The position numbers and the translations under genes are program-made. Positions 42,936 to 59,939 of a stretch of DNA of 64,000 nt are shown piece after piece. The stretch spans positions 11,187,501 to 11,251,500 of the forward strand of contig NC_079880.1 of assembly GCF_029227915.1 (NCBI RefSeq), written 5' to 3'. The notes under the pieces were generated by a model. It was not told the DNA's origin and searched no databases. It was given only the letters and a program-made list of their open reading frames with translations. This stretch comes from Hydractinia symbiolongicarpus (taxonomy: Eukaryota > Cnidaria > Hydrozoa > Anthoathecata > Hydractiniidae). Within the stretch, counting starts at the first letter, position 1. Each line of letters begins with the position of its first letter.

Positions 42936-44440
42936 TATATACAATTAAATATAAAATCGTCGATGTTCTAAAATCCAATAAAATGAAAAGGAATAGGCAA
43001 AACAAAAAGAAAAACGCTAAGTACATAGATGAAATGGTGAAAATACACTAAAGATAAGGTTATAGGTGTCCATGAGTTAAGCGCTCAAATAGGAGATAAT
43101 TGGTATAAATGGGTGAGGCAACAAAGCTAGTATAATATATGAAATATTGAAAATGCTATACTAAGAAACGAAAGATGAAACATGCCATATCACAAATGCT
43201 TCCTTCTGCTAAATGTCGAATGAATAATCGGCAAAAAACATTTTAATTCAAAACCGCGTATGTCATAAGCTTGCAGTATCTACAAACATCAAGTAGAAAG
43301 GGTGAGAAACAGAGGTGAAAACATATAAATAAGGAAGACTAGACAAGGTTTAAGAGCTTCATATTGTGTTAGGGTTATGCTAGCTTCGTATTGTGTTAGG
43401 GCTATGCTAGCTTTTGTGCACAGGGTGTAGTAAAAAACACAATGTAGGTTTGATCGAACACATGTTTAGCAGCTATCTAGCTAGCTCAAATACAACACAA
43501 GCTTTAGGTATACATAACTAATCCTATTTCTCCCGAACAGACCTTCTTTTACACTCTAGCTAATATTTTTTCTAAAGGAGGCAGAACACATAAACATAAA
43601 AATAAATAAAAAATAAACATAAACAAAAAAATAAAATCACATGCTGTTGATTTGGTTGAAAAAGGTTAAAAACTGGATTAAAAAATTCATACCATTTAAT
43701 TAGGCAAATAGTTATACGCTTAATTAATCTGTACTTACCTTCTAATTAGTCTTAATTAACCGGTTACAGATTAAATAACAATCGGTTACAGATTTTAGAT
43801 AACAATCGATTACAGATTAAATAACAATTTTCTCTGACTGCATGAAATGTAACATCCTATGTTTTATGACTTTTAATCTCTTAGTAAAGCAACAAACATA
43901 AATTTATTGAAAAAAGTCAATTGGTTTGACCATAGTGGCCATTTAGTTGTAAATGAGTTTCCAGGGACCCGTTTCATGAAAACCGAAACTGCAATATGAT
44001 AAAAAAGAAGGATGAAAAAGAAAGATATTGAGTTAAAACATGTTAGGAGATGCTTTTAGGCTGGTCTGATGGGATTAGCATAAAAAATGATTCTGTAATA
44101 GCTATACTTTCCGAATTTAGGCATTTAAAGCAGGGGGATAAGATTTTTTTTAAAGACAATTATAAATTTTGACCTAACAATTGTAAAATTTTTTAGACAA
44201 TACGATTTTATTTAGGTGTACATACGTCAAAACGTATATATCTGATCTGTATCTGACTGATACATGGTTACGTTGATAACTCAATACTAGTATAATATAT
44301 AGCTACACCATGCCACTATAATGCTGGCGTGATAAAGCCTCAACTTAGGTTTATAGAGGTTCACGTCAGCAATAAGTCGCCCGCAAGACGAAAATGAATT
44401 AGAAAGACTGCATGTGTCTAAAAAAATACTAAAAACTTAA
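42936..44440. other. AT-rich stretch, no gene seen
   Basis: No coding or repeat structure beyond short local duplications, such as the GTATTGTGTTAGGG(T/C)TATGCTAGC pair at about 43362-43412. Confidence 0.4.
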
Positions 44441-44445
44441 CCAGC

Positions 44446-44514
44446 TATCCTTGTGGTAGAGCGTTCGCTTTCAGTGCGGAAGTTCTTGGGTTCAAACCCC
44501 ACCGAGTCAAAGAC
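44446..44514 (+). repeat. tRNA-like sequence (SINE head or tRNA pseudogene)
   Basis: TGGTAGAGCG matches a Pol III A box and GGTTCAAACCC a B box, 30-odd bases apart. Between them a 5-bp stem TTCGC/GCGGA encloses the 7-nt loop TTTCAGT, which would place TCA at the anticodon. The acceptor arms do not pair, so a functional tRNA is unlikely. Confidence 0.5.
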
Positions 44515-45228
44515 TATAAAAGTGTGAATCTATCCATTCTGCTTAGCGTTCAGCATGAGAATAGGATTGATATCTTAGGCGGTTGTCTAGTTGAGTGATT
44601 GCTGTGCTTGCACAACTTTCGTAGCTCAAATGGCTTTAAATCTGCTAGGACTTCCTTCGCAGGACCTTTGTTGATAGCAGTACCAACAGGAACTAAAGAG
44701 ACTATCCTGGGTAGCTAAATAATTTCAATAATAAAATAATAATAGGCATCTTCAGTAATTCTAATCACAAAACCCTGTGAGAATTATGTGGCTTGGTAGC
44801 TAGCTATAGCTAGCTAAAAGTACTTTCACTTTTAACTATAATATGAAATAAAGATAGCTAAAAATCATAATTAAAAAAGTGTATAGCTAGCTACCTTGGT
44901 TTGCACAACCTTTGTAGCTACAAAAGTACGTCTTGGACCTTTGCTAGCTAACTAGCATAGATGGCTGAAAACTTTAAAATAAATATAGCTATACTTAAAA
45001 TTTGTTTGTAGCCAAAAAAAGCGAAGGCAACACTGCAATCATGTTTTCTTGAAGCAAGAACTCAAAACACTTTAGCTAACTTGTTTCTGAATAAAAATAA
45101 ATCTCTATCCTTGATTTCAATCCAAGATTGTTTTGCATAAATTATAGCAATACGGTGTTCTCGGTGGTCCGCATGCAATTCTTAACAAGATGACCAACTT
45201 TTGCATAAATTAAAAATCAGCACGAATC
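44515..45228. other. AT-rich stretch with TAGCTAGC clusters
   Basis: Repeated TAGCTAGC and GTAGCTA words around 44785-44960. No gene. Confidence 0.4.
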
Positions 45229-45234
45229 GTGCTG

Positions 45235-45560
45235 ATTTTAACCAGCCTGGACCAGGGTCATTTCTTTGCGCCGTCTCGGATATCAAAAAAGCGAAAAATT
45301 GCCCTGGTAACGAGGTTGTACTTTGGGTATTCTCATAATCACTTTTTGTTGATACATTGGTTTATTAGCGTCTTTTCCTCAGGATCATTTATACGAAGCA
45401 GGTTTAGCGTTTCTTCGTTTAAAAGAAATATCCCACCTTCCATGTTGTTAGTTAATAACTTTATCGCACCATTCTCCGTCCTTCTATAGCATTAATCTTC
45501 TTACAAATGTGTTCACATGGTCCTTGCTCTTAGATGGATTCTGTAATAAAAGCGACGGCA
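45235..45560 (-). pseudogene. LINE ORF2 fragment adjoining a dispersed motif
   Basis: On the minus strand, pieces in changing frames read NPSKSKDHVNTFVRRL, then GGIFLLNEETLNLL. I associate this lead-in (a repeated LERRL-type helix, then G-G-V-L-x-L) with the region before the RT of some cnidarian and sponge LINEs. The piece is short and uncertain. Confidence 0.35.
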
Positions 45561-46385
45561 TGATATGGATAGCATGCATTGCACATTCTCGTAATGCAGT
45601 ATCGTCTATGCAAGCATTTAAAAGTTACAGAGATGTTGGGGTTTGAAGATTGTTGATGACGTCATCAATCCGTTGGTTTCGAAATGGGTGGGCTGACCTA
45701 GCTTTAAAACAATTGCCTGAAATTGTAGTTACTAACACACCCAGGTTGTACTTACTTTTGAATATCATGATTTGAGCCTGAAGCGGTTCTTATTTTGTTC
45801 TTATTTTTTGAGGCTTGTGTGTTTATAAATGTATGTATAACATGATTAGTCATCATGCGATAACCACCAAAAAAATACGTAACAGAGTTTTATGCATAAA
45901 AGAAATCGAGGGGGCGGGTGCACAGGTTGTAACTGACTTTTATTCCATACCAAGAGTAAAAAAAATCATACGTACACAACATCTGAAGAAAATAAAAAAC
46001 TATTAAAAATAAGAACTACTTAACACAGTAAAAATGTGTACTTCCTGTTTGTTGATATGTCCATGGATTGTGTAAATGTATGATTTGTTGTGCTGACTTT
46101 TATTTTACTCTGAATAATCTTGATCTATATAATGATAAGGTTATTTCCATTTTCTTATATTATTTATAACTGAAAGAGAATAGTAACAAGAAATATAAAC
46201 GATAACACAATAGTGGTTTAGTAGCGATAGTTCCATCCATGACGTAGGAATTACAACATCATGTATGTGCAGGATAAATAGTATCAACACGACGTAAAAG
46301 TGTAAATCCGTTTGATGATGTGCCTTGGCTATGTAATGCAACTAATATTTGACATAAAATATTTGTGTAAATTAGAAATAAATGT
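45561..46385. other. No gene recognised
   Basis: AT-rich spacer before the piggyBac fragment. Confidence 0.35.
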
Positions 46386-46394
46386 TTAATTTGA

Positions 46395-47147
46395 TACCTG
46401 GCTTCTTCAATTTCGTTTTGATTATACCGTCTGGTAATCCTCGCCGATTTAGGCCTGCTGTACCAACAGTTTCTTATATTATTCTTATTCGATTCCCAAA
46501 ATAAGAATAGGGATAGTAGTTATCCATAAAGATGATATAACCTTGATCTACGTACTTCCTGCACATAAACATCACAAGCTCGTGCGTTCTCCCAGAATCA
46601 GTTAATTGAAAATTATGAACACCAGAACAAAGAGTGAACACGAGATATTGTTTATGCTAGAGTCAACTACTTTGTACGTTTTAATGTGGTGGTTGTCAAT
46701 TTTCTTTCGATTATAACATCTAAAGTTGATTGAAAGGGATGCATCCCACATCCATAGAAAGGTTTTGACGCGGTAACCATACTTCGGTAACCGTGTCGTT
46801 ACGGGCTTAGGGTCATACCTGTCTTGCCCTTTATTGACGTAAATGGCATTGACATTTAAATGGAGAAAACTTATAATATTGAACAACTCCTCTCTACTCG
46901 TCACAGTTGGATGAAATGATGTCATATAAATACTGTCGGTTGTCCAGTATAAATTTAAATTTTGTTTTTTCACAACTCCAAAGTAGAAAGTTATTGCAAG
47001 AAACTTTTTCAATTTATTTATAGATAGTTCTGTCCTCCACAATTTAAATCTAGATTTTGGTGCTAATTTGTCCAAGTTATTCTCAAAAAAAGCTACTGCA
47101 TATTTAGTAATCTCCAGAACTATGCTTTGTAAAACTTCATGGGTCAC
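46395..47147 (-). pseudogene. piggyBac-type transposase fragment
   Basis: Minus strand. The open part 47147-46602 contains SRFKLWRTELSINKLKKFL, FYFGVVKKQNLNLYW and SREELFNIISFLHLN, the conserved N-terminal part of the DDE_Tnp_1_7 (piggyBac) domain. In other frames come NLSMDVG (candidate first Asp region), GYIIFMDNYYP (46511-46534; the second catalytic Asp lies in this F-x-D-N-x-Y motif) and AGLNRRGLPDGI near 46430. Stops and shifts interrupt it and the C-terminal cysteine domain was not found. No TTAA-flanked ends were identified. Confidence 0.75.
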
Positions 47148-47765
47148 GAAAAGGAAGAAGATAAAAAAAACTCATCAGCCATTAGGAATGTCTATGAGAC
47201 ACTGATCTTTGTTTTTTAAATTTTGTGCAAAAAATGTTTTTATATTACCATCACTCTACTAGTTTTGATCCTAGTCCTTTGGGAAATCTTTCCCAGCGTT
47301 TTCAGCTAATAAATCATTCACAATATCCTCATGACTATCGCCATCTTGTTTTGTTAGTATAAAAATTCTAGAGCTTTCTAAATGTTATTTTGACTAATTT
47401 TAAGAAAATTTATCTTTCTTTTAACATAATTATCATGATTTTTATGATGACAAAAATAATTATTGCGTCAAAATCCCGCATATATGCGTGATTCGTATAA
47501 TTTGACAAATCCCGTATCCGCACCACAAAGTTAGGACCGGAATTTTTGTGGTCGAAAAAGGATTGCAACATTATTTTTATTTTTGCCTTAAGTAGCAGTA
47601 AAGATTAATTACAAAATGTAAAATTCGAATCTTAACTGCAAAAAAGAAATCATTGGAAAAATGTAGAAAATGGTGCCCTTAGTGCTGCAATATAAAATAT
47701 TTAATTTTTGCTAAGTATTTATGTTTGCATGCATGTCGAAAACACATATTTTATGATTTATGTAA
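47148..47765. other. No gene recognised
   Basis: AT-rich spacer. Confidence 0.35.
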
Positions 47766-47769
47766 GAAT

Positions 47770-48680
47770 TTCACATTTTCAGTATAACATTTCCGTATAA
47801 AAATCCTTGCTTCGATGAGGCAACAGTGCTTACTCGAACATCATCAAATGCTCTTGCCCTAGAAAAAGCAACATTCAACTAACCATAAAGAAAAACGTGG
47901 TCTGTCATAGCATAAAAAACCTTAGTGAAAGCTGTCTCCGACGTGAAACACAAAGCATACCGTATCTCCAATAGCATTACCGCCGAGTACTTTAGCATCG
48001 ACACAGTTGTTGTAAAGACTTAGTCGAGTGCCATTACTTAACCTTTTTTGTGTTTATGTTTCTTAATAACATAAAAATGAATTTAATTTAAGAAAATGAG
48101 GAGGCATACCTAAAGATCTAAAACAATTTAAAAGATCTACCGGAAATTGTTTCTATTCTTCCTGATTATCACGCACAACATCATGTGCACTAAATTAATT
48201 TTTTATTCACTCGGCAATAACGCCAACACCTGATCGTTAATGATAAATGAATCATCATTTGTACTTGTTAGTATTACAGATATTGTCATACTTTTTGGGT
48301 GAAAATCCCTAAACAAAGTATTAACCATACATTGATTTTGTTATTACTCACAATTGGATGGCATTCCAATTGCACCTTGGAATGGTGGTTGTTCCCGAAC
48401 AAGTAAAGCACCTTTCCCGAGTTGCAGAGCCGTGCAGCAAATTTTTGTTCTCCTGGCCTTGTTCTCATGTTTGAGTTATTTTAAATTCTGTAACCATGTG
48501 CAATAGTGGAGAACCTTTCAAGCATATATCAACAATTTCAGTTGGTTCAGCCAATAATTGTGGAAAATCACCAACGTTACCTCCAAGTGGAAGTTCGCTA
48601 TTGTAAATGTCTCTATTAAGGCGATATATTGCATGTCAAGCATGCTTAGGCATCGTGGAAGATTCAGCTAGTTCTCGTTC
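47770..48680 (-). pseudogene. Helitron Pif1-type helicase C-terminal fragment
   Basis: Minus strand, broken frames. From right to left: LPLGGNVGDFPQLLAEPTE (a relative of the G-G-D-F-x-Q helicase block), NMRTRPGEQ, VILTSTNDDSFIINDQVL, LSNGTRLSLYNNCVDAKVL and NVAFSRARAFDDVRVS (about 47833-47880, the S-R helicase motif VI). These are the ordered motifs of the Pif1-like helicase half of Helitrons. The Walker A part is missing. It is a third, separate Helitron remnant, also on the minus strand. Confidence 0.75.
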
Positions 48681-48689
48681 ACCAACTTT

Positions 48690-49050
48690 AGCGTAATTGT
48701 AGTGTATTGAGGAATTTAAATGGAAACTTTTTATTATCTCACACCTATATAGATAAATCTCTATTTATTGTTTTGTATGATATTTGAAAGAAGGAAGAAT
48801 TTGATTAGACTTGAATGTCTAATTTTCGTTTGACACTATTTTTATTTAGAGTTTTGTTTTTGTAAAAATTTAGGGTCACTAAGACACCTGGACATTCAGG
48901 GTAAATAAGCAAGCACTACTTCTTCGACTTGACATAAAGTTTAAGTACGACATTTAAACGCACGATGAAAGTGATTGTTAAAGAAGATTGAAACTGAAAA
49001 AGTAATTTAAACGCTTTTGAGAGCCAATTGAGCTAAAATACTTACTTTAC
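48690..49050. other. No gene recognised
   Basis: AT-rich spacer. Confidence 0.35.
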
Positions 49051-49054
49051 TTTA

Positions 49055-49330
49055 CCTTGTAGCACACCCCAATAGAGGCTTCGCCCACTTTGTGTCGACA
49101 AGTTTTTGCCACTTTTTGCGATCTTTTGCGTATTTTTCTGCGGTACCAGGGGAAAGTTGAGTGTCTTCTTAACCAGGTCAATCGATCGTTGGTCTTCCTC
49201 GTCTTTGCGTACCTACGAAATCCTCTATAAAAGCTTTCTTCACTATACTGTTATAAGGCAGTCTACAGACATGACCGAACCATTCGAGCCTTTTTTGCGA
49301 ATGATCTTTGAGCCGAAATTCAAGTTAGTT
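49055..49330 (-). pseudogene. LINE C-terminal tail remnant
   Basis: Minus-strand translation in broken frames gives VGTQRRGRP followed by EKYAKDRKKWQKLVD and AKPLLGC. The R-G-R-P, then D-R-x-x-W-x-x-L pattern is the usual end of CR1/jockey-type ORF2 proteins. No RT core is attached. Confidence 0.5.
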
Positions 49331-49681
49331 ATTTTTTTGCCGCTGAAGAAACCTCACTGGGAATTCAGAATAATCAAGTTTTTGAATACCGCAGAATGAC
49401 CGCAGAATAATGTTGTGTTGTGATTTTCATGTTCTCAAGATAATCATAAAGAAATTTATTATATTTTTCCAATTTAAGAAATCAGACCAAAAGGCGCAAT
49501 AAAAAAGAAGTAATTTTTATAATCATTTATTCTCTTTTATAAATACAAAATAGATAACTAATAAATATTAATAAAAAAATAAATATGTAATTCCGTCCTT
49601 ACAAATGACTAGTGCAGTAAAAGCCTAATTTAAGTGACGTTGTGCTAAACATTATACAGGCTTCCATCGATTTAAAAATAT

Positions 49682-51746
<2,065 letters not shown>

Positions 51747-51870
51747 GTTGATTCAAGTAGACTTCTAAACCTGTGATCAATGTTGATTTGTTTTATATTA
51801 GCTTGCAAACCGCTGTCTTTACTACAACGATTTCTCGATTCGGATTGTGATTTATTTGTAGTGTTTGCAG

Positions 51871-51882
51871 CCTTTTTATACA
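51871..51882 (-). promoter_or_regulatory. TATA box of astacin copy A
   Basis: TATAAAAAGGCTGCAA on the minus strand, about 125 bp before the ATG. The matching sequence stands at 56473 before copy B, and the bases between TATA and ATG are conserved. Confidence 0.65.
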
Positions 51883-51960
51883 AAAGGGATGGATGTTTTT
51901 TCCGGTAATTATACATGTAGAGGATGCTTTATGATCAATAAATTGTGGACATCCTTGCTA

Positions 51961-54900
51961 ATTGTGTCTATCAAGAAACTTAATTTTGTCATGAAGAGAA
52001 CAATTACCGATTAGTGGGTACAATATTTTCAGATTTTTTACAAGTCACTGGCGTCACGCAAAATTAACGAAATTTCTTTTTTAAACTCGGGTAGTGTTAT
52101 GCATTATGAATTAGTCAGCTACAAAATCTGCATTGCGTTGTTGTTACTCCTATTGTCTGTAAAAGTACTTTTTTGATGAGTTGCTTTTGTTGTTACTTCA
52201 TGATCGCATCTTTCGGATTTAGACGCTTATAGGAAGTAATATAATTGTTAGTCATTAAGGACAACTGACAAAGGCAAAATGAATTAGTTGCTTCATGAAG
52301 TTAACGAGTTTCCCTTATCAGATTACTCGTGTGTTCAATTCCTTTTTTAGAAAACGAGTAACCCTTTTTTTTAACCTTAACCGTTATTTCACTATTGATC
52401 TTATCTGATGGACAAGCATGTCTGACTCCTTTTTGATATTGTGCTTAAATTTAATTAAAAATAGAGAATGCGTCTTTGTCGTGAGCATTACTCATAATTT
52501 CAGGTTTACCAGCTATTTATCTACGCAGCTGATTAACTTCTTTAAATTCTATGATACATAAAGCTCTTATTCTTTTGTGTATTTTTCAAAAAACACCAAC
52601 ATTTTTCAACTACGGTGCTGAGTCAATCCGTATTCCTTTCTATCTTATCGGGCGGTATTTTTTTCAATGTACACTCGTCATTATAAACGTGTAACAGGCT
52701 TATCACAGCTACAATAACATGATACATACTATAATATAGATGCAAAATGCTTGAATTCTCCTCAATCATTTTAATAATGCTAGAGATCCGCCAGGGTAGA
52801 GTTTCTATTAGTTATATGCATTTACTTGGATTACTAGGTTAGCGATTCAACTAATTTTTGCTATCTTATACTTATACCCGAAAGGGCACCGGAAATGTAA
52901 TTCGGAAGAATAACTTATATTCTCTTTAACTTTAGTGTATTCTTAAGCGCACTGTACTTTTGGTTACCGGAAATAAAATGCTAGAACCAAAATATTAAAA
53001 AGTTTGTAATGGCTTTTCCTAGATTACTAGGCTTGAGTATTCTGTTAAATGCAATAATAAAAAAACATAGTTCATGTCAAAACATTTTCGGACTGTAACA
53101 TTGTCCAAAGATAACAAATAGTTAAAGATGTTAAGATGGAATTGTGACACCAGGAGAAGAATGTATGCGAACTCTTTCAAAACTTTTTTTGAGGAAAGAT
53201 TAATCATCAGGCAAAATAAATTTCGTATCGTGCTGCAGCAACAGCTTCCTTTGTAAAAGGTAATTTCCACAGATATGATTTCATATTTGTTAACAGGATA
53301 AAAACAAATTATTTTCAATTGCCTTTTCTATACATTAAAACCAAATCAGGATATCCCAGCAGCAAACATTATCTCTTATTCTTTCTTATAAGAAGACCAC
53401 CAAACCTACCATTAAGGAAATTTATCACTACAAAAGTTAATTACAATCATTAACAAGTGGGTTGACAATATGTCTATACTCAGGGTTTTTTTAATTGGAT
53501 AAACAACTTTTATCGATCCTATCTAGTTACGAGACATTATTGTTGATACACAAAATAAAGAAACAAAGCAAACATGGAAGTGTGGGAGTGTGAGTAACGT
53601 GATTTTTAAGACCCCCTTGTGATTCAATTTCTAACGGCTGGCTCTTTCAAAAAAATTCTTTAAACGGCTTGCTAGTAACAAAGGCGTGTTTAGTAGTTGA
53701 CTTTAAATGAGCTCACGACACTAAATTTAAAGTGCGCTGGATTGGGTACTGAACCTGACACGTTATGCGTAGAAGTTAAAAAGCGCTACCACTACATCAC
53801 CACACTAAAAAAGTGCTTTAGCGTATCAATTGGCTGAAAATGTACTCATGGTAAAAAGTAATCTTCGGACTTTAGGACATCGTTTCTCTTACTGGACTTC
53901 TTTCATTTATTGTTAGTCGTTATCCCGTAGAAAAACCCACGGAATTCTGCAGGTGCTGCTAGTAGCTGCCATGTTTAGCACACAGACGAAGAGTTGATAT
54001 TATAGTATAGTCTACAATCAGGAACGTAGTTAATGGAACTTGCTGCAAATATATTTTATATGCGGTGGATTCCCCTCTTTTTCCACTTTTAATGTTAATT
54101 AAAAGCTGAGAGCCGTGAGGGCTGAATAACGAACATTCAAAGAGGGGAGAGGGGGTAGCACAGTGTCTAAAATTTTGAAGACCGGTGAAATTACTAAAAA
54201 CTGAAGCCGTCCCATTACATTATGTCCCACATTGTAGGTTTGATCTTCATTCAGCGTGTATATAACATGCCAACTTGTAAGAGTATTCAGTAATAGTTTG
54301 TGTCTTTAAGCATAGAAACAAGAACAAAAATATACATTTGTGAGTCTCTATGCCCTTATTCTGCGTGTTTAAAATGGTAGGGCGCAGTTTTATTCCTTAA
54401 TTCCAGCAAAAGGAAACATTACTCTGCTAGGGGTTCCTGAAATGAGGTAATTCCATGAGTTAACCAATATTATAACCTCTACACAAATTAAGTTAAGTTA
54501 TAAGAAGAATGAGCTTTCAATTCGGTTCAATTAGACGTCGTCGTCATAATTACTTGATGACGAACAAAAGATTAGCTATTACAACAATCAGTGCGAACCG
54601 TATTGATTTACTTAATTGAACCCTGCTGCGCCTATAGTCCATAATGCATGAACGACAACCACAAACAACCAACATGAATCATACCGAAGAGTACTAAACC
54701 ACCAACATGAATCATACCGAAGAGTACTAAACCACGTTCGAAATTTAAGCGTGATTTGTTGAAGCGAATCAGTTTCAAATGGTTAACGATTTAAAATTTT
54801 TAACACACTGGACAATTAACCTTGCTAAATTTAACTCCGAGCTACAGTTAATGCTTCCTTTTATGTCATAGTGCATATGTTCTAGGCGTCTTTGTTTTTC

Positions 54901-56394
54901 TAAACCACTTCCACATAGGGTTTATTTCCCTACAGTTTAAAGCCACGCTATATTTAAAAACAACAATATTTTAACTCTTCCTGACATTTTTTACTATGAC
55001 AGACGATGGTGTACTTTTCTCACTAGTTTTATTAGTTTTTGACACAGCAATAACCTACCATCAACAATAGGCACGATGAGATTGAAAATTGAACTGCTTG
55101 GTCAGTAAGATAATCATTTAGTTTACGCATATCTTGAAAAAAAATACTGTCTACTGTGACTCGCTTGTTATGAGAAGTTCCTATTGTTTTTATTTTTATT
55201 TTTACTAATTGTCCGAGTAAACGCTAACCTTCTAGGCTTTATAACGCAATTTTGTTTTACGTATAAATTAATAAAAACATTTTCTGAGAAGCATTCCTTT
55301 AATGATACAATAAGGCCTCTTCAAAACTTTTTTCTGCAAATTGACTACTAGAAATCTAAACAAGCTGCGCAAATCATTTTAGAATTCAGAAATTTCTTCA
55401 CAGTAAATCCTATATAAGCAACCTGGAGACCTCTTAATTTTTTTTGATGCGACCTCTAGGTATTACTTTCAAGACTTGCTGCTTGTATGCAAATTTAATT
55501 CTCTTCACTACAGTGATTGCGGGTTGTTTGTGCTGAAAGGATACGATATTTCTTTAAGGTTTGTTCAAAGGATATCCTGACTTCAAGTATGAACGGATAT
55601 CTTAACATATCTGTTCATTGCCGTAACTTCTCTAAGGAAAAGGTAAGTTTTATGGAGTCTCTAAATTTAGATGATTAATTTCTGTAACCATTTAAAGCTG
55701 TGTTTTATACGTAAACAGAGAAGGGATGCAATAAAATGAATATAATTTTCTTTAAAAGACCTTACTATTTGTTTTTATTGTTTACAAATGCAAGTCCAAT
55801 TTTCGATGCCTGTAGATGATGTGTCATGGATTATTTATAAAATTGACAATTTTTCCAACCCTCAGTTAATTTGTTTATATCCTATGTCATCGACCAAAAA
55901 ATGCAATTTAATTAAAAATAAATTAAAAACAGTAGTGATTGTATCTACAACATTAATTTAATTAACATCTAAATACCGTTATCACTATGCTTTCTTTTTA
56001 TAACAAATCAATTGAAAGACATTGGAGGCAGACTAGATCATTTTTGATTAAACTTTCCGCCCATTTAAGTATTATGAATAAAGGCTAAAAGCGGAAAATG
56101 CCCAATAAATTGACTCATCACACGAAAAAAAATAACTTTCTCTACGTATAAGGAGAATCACAGATAGCTTTCTTTCAAATGACAAATTAAGAGTGATATG
56201 TGATCTTCCTGTAATCCGTACTGCGTTTCGTACTTCCGAGTGAGACAACAAACAGGATGTAAACATATCGTCACGCAAGAGCCTGGGAACAAGACATGCC
56301 ATTTAAAACTATTCCCCAAAAATCTGATAATAGTGCACTTATTAATTGCTAATTGATCTCCTAATGGCATGAGTGATCTTTTTGTCTGGTTATA
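51961..56394. other. Spacer between the divergent astacin genes
   Basis: 4.4 kb of AT-rich sequence without a supported gene. It holds a 33-bp tandem duplication at 54669-54734. The two promoters face into this spacer, so shared regulatory elements could lie here. Confidence 0.5.
54669..54734 (+). repeat. 33-bp tandem duplication
   Basis: CCAACATGAATCATACCGAA starts at 54669 and 54702; two identical units in the astacin spacer. Confidence 0.9.
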
Positions 56395-56472
56395 ACAAGG
56401 ATGTCCACAATTTATTGATCATAAAGCATCCTTTAACGTATATAATTACAGGAAGAAAGCACCCATCGCATC

Positions 56473-56484
56473 TATATAAAAAGG
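56473..56484 (+). promoter_or_regulatory. TATA box of astacin copy B
   Basis: TATATAAAAAGGCTACAA, 139 bp upstream of the ATG, in the same setting as in copy A. Confidence 0.65.
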
Positions 56485-56611
56485 CTACAAGCGCTACAAG
56501 TGAATCACAATTCTCTGCATCAAGAGATCGTTGTAGTGAAGAGAGTGGTTTACGAGCTATTATAAAGCAAATCAACATTAATCATAGCTTAGAAAGTCTA
56601 CTTGAATCAAC

Positions 56612-58630
<2,019 letters not shown>

Positions 58631-58720
58631 ATATTTTTAAATCGATGGAAGTCTGTATAATGTTTGCCATAGGGTCACTTTTAATTTACACTAGTCATTT
58701 GTTACTAGGCAGTTTTTTAT

Positions 58721-59939
58721 CTGCTTTTTATCAATACTTGTTACTTATTTATTAATATTTATTACTTACTTATTTTGTATTGAAATGTTAGAATAAAATA
58801 CTTTAATTATTATTAAAATTATTTACCCAGGATAGCCTCTTTAGCTCGTATTGGTACTGCAATCATAATGGGTCCAGCTACAAGGGTCCTAGTACATTTT
58901 TAAGTAATATTTGAGCTACAAAAGCAATGTGAATTTAGAAATTTGTCAACTACACAACCTCCTAAAGTATCAATCCTATTGTCATGACAAACTCTGAGCG
59001 CTGTTTGTTGTAATATTCTGTCTAAACTTTATCGTTAGATGTGGAATCATATTTATGGTTTCCTATTGCGGATATATGTGCCATGAAGTATAAGAAAACA
59101 AAACAATAAATAAACAACAGATGAACTTGATGTATCTTTCAGCGTGTATCTGTGCAGTAAAGCATTTGGCTTAGGCGATCATTTCGTTAATACACTAATT
59201 CAAAGTAGCTACTGGTATATATCTGTAAACAAGCAAATAACTGAGATACATTTTAGCGTTTTATACTTTGTGATTTTTGTGTAACAATAACAATTTATGG
59301 CAATAAATATTTTTGCATTTTCAAAACTTAAAACGCAGATATAAACCTTCTTTTTTTATTTTATTTATATATACTTAAGATAATTGTACATGTGAGCCCG
59401 GGGGTAGTTCCGACGCTCTCTATATTTATATGTTTTGACTAGTCGGTGGTTTTGCCCGTCCTTTATAAACTGCATTTCGTGTGTCTTTTCTAGATAGTAA
59501 AAAAAAAAAAAATCGGGGTTAGCAATTCGCTATTACTAGATTTGTCTTAAGGATTAGGCTGCCACAGGATAACAGATTTGATTAGTCCAAAAATCACCTA
59601 ACCCATGTTGTCGTAACAGATAAGTTTTCGTTTCTCCTGTCAGCTGGTAACTCGCTTAATCGTTTGTAACAGAATATAGCTTGTCTTCTCATTGCAGTCA
59701 ATACAATTATAGGGCCTTGCTCTATATCTAAAATCTGTTGATTATAATGGCGCTCTTTACTCTTTTCTTGGATTTGCATGCTTTTTAAATTTTGACATTT
59801 CTGTACCTCTCAGCGATCGGGCTAAAAACCCTTACACCTAAAAATGCTTTCAGTCCTAAAATCCCCTAACTTCAGTTGCCAATCTTGCTTCGTCTGCTTT
59901 ATTAGATGTTGTTTCGTTCATGACTTCACCTGTCAGTTG
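58721..59939. other. No gene recognised
   Basis: AT-rich sequence downstream of astacin copy B. A piece near 59448-59495 (GGTTTTGCCCGTCCTTTAT) recurs near 39242-39262, so a dispersed repeat passes through. Confidence 0.4.
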
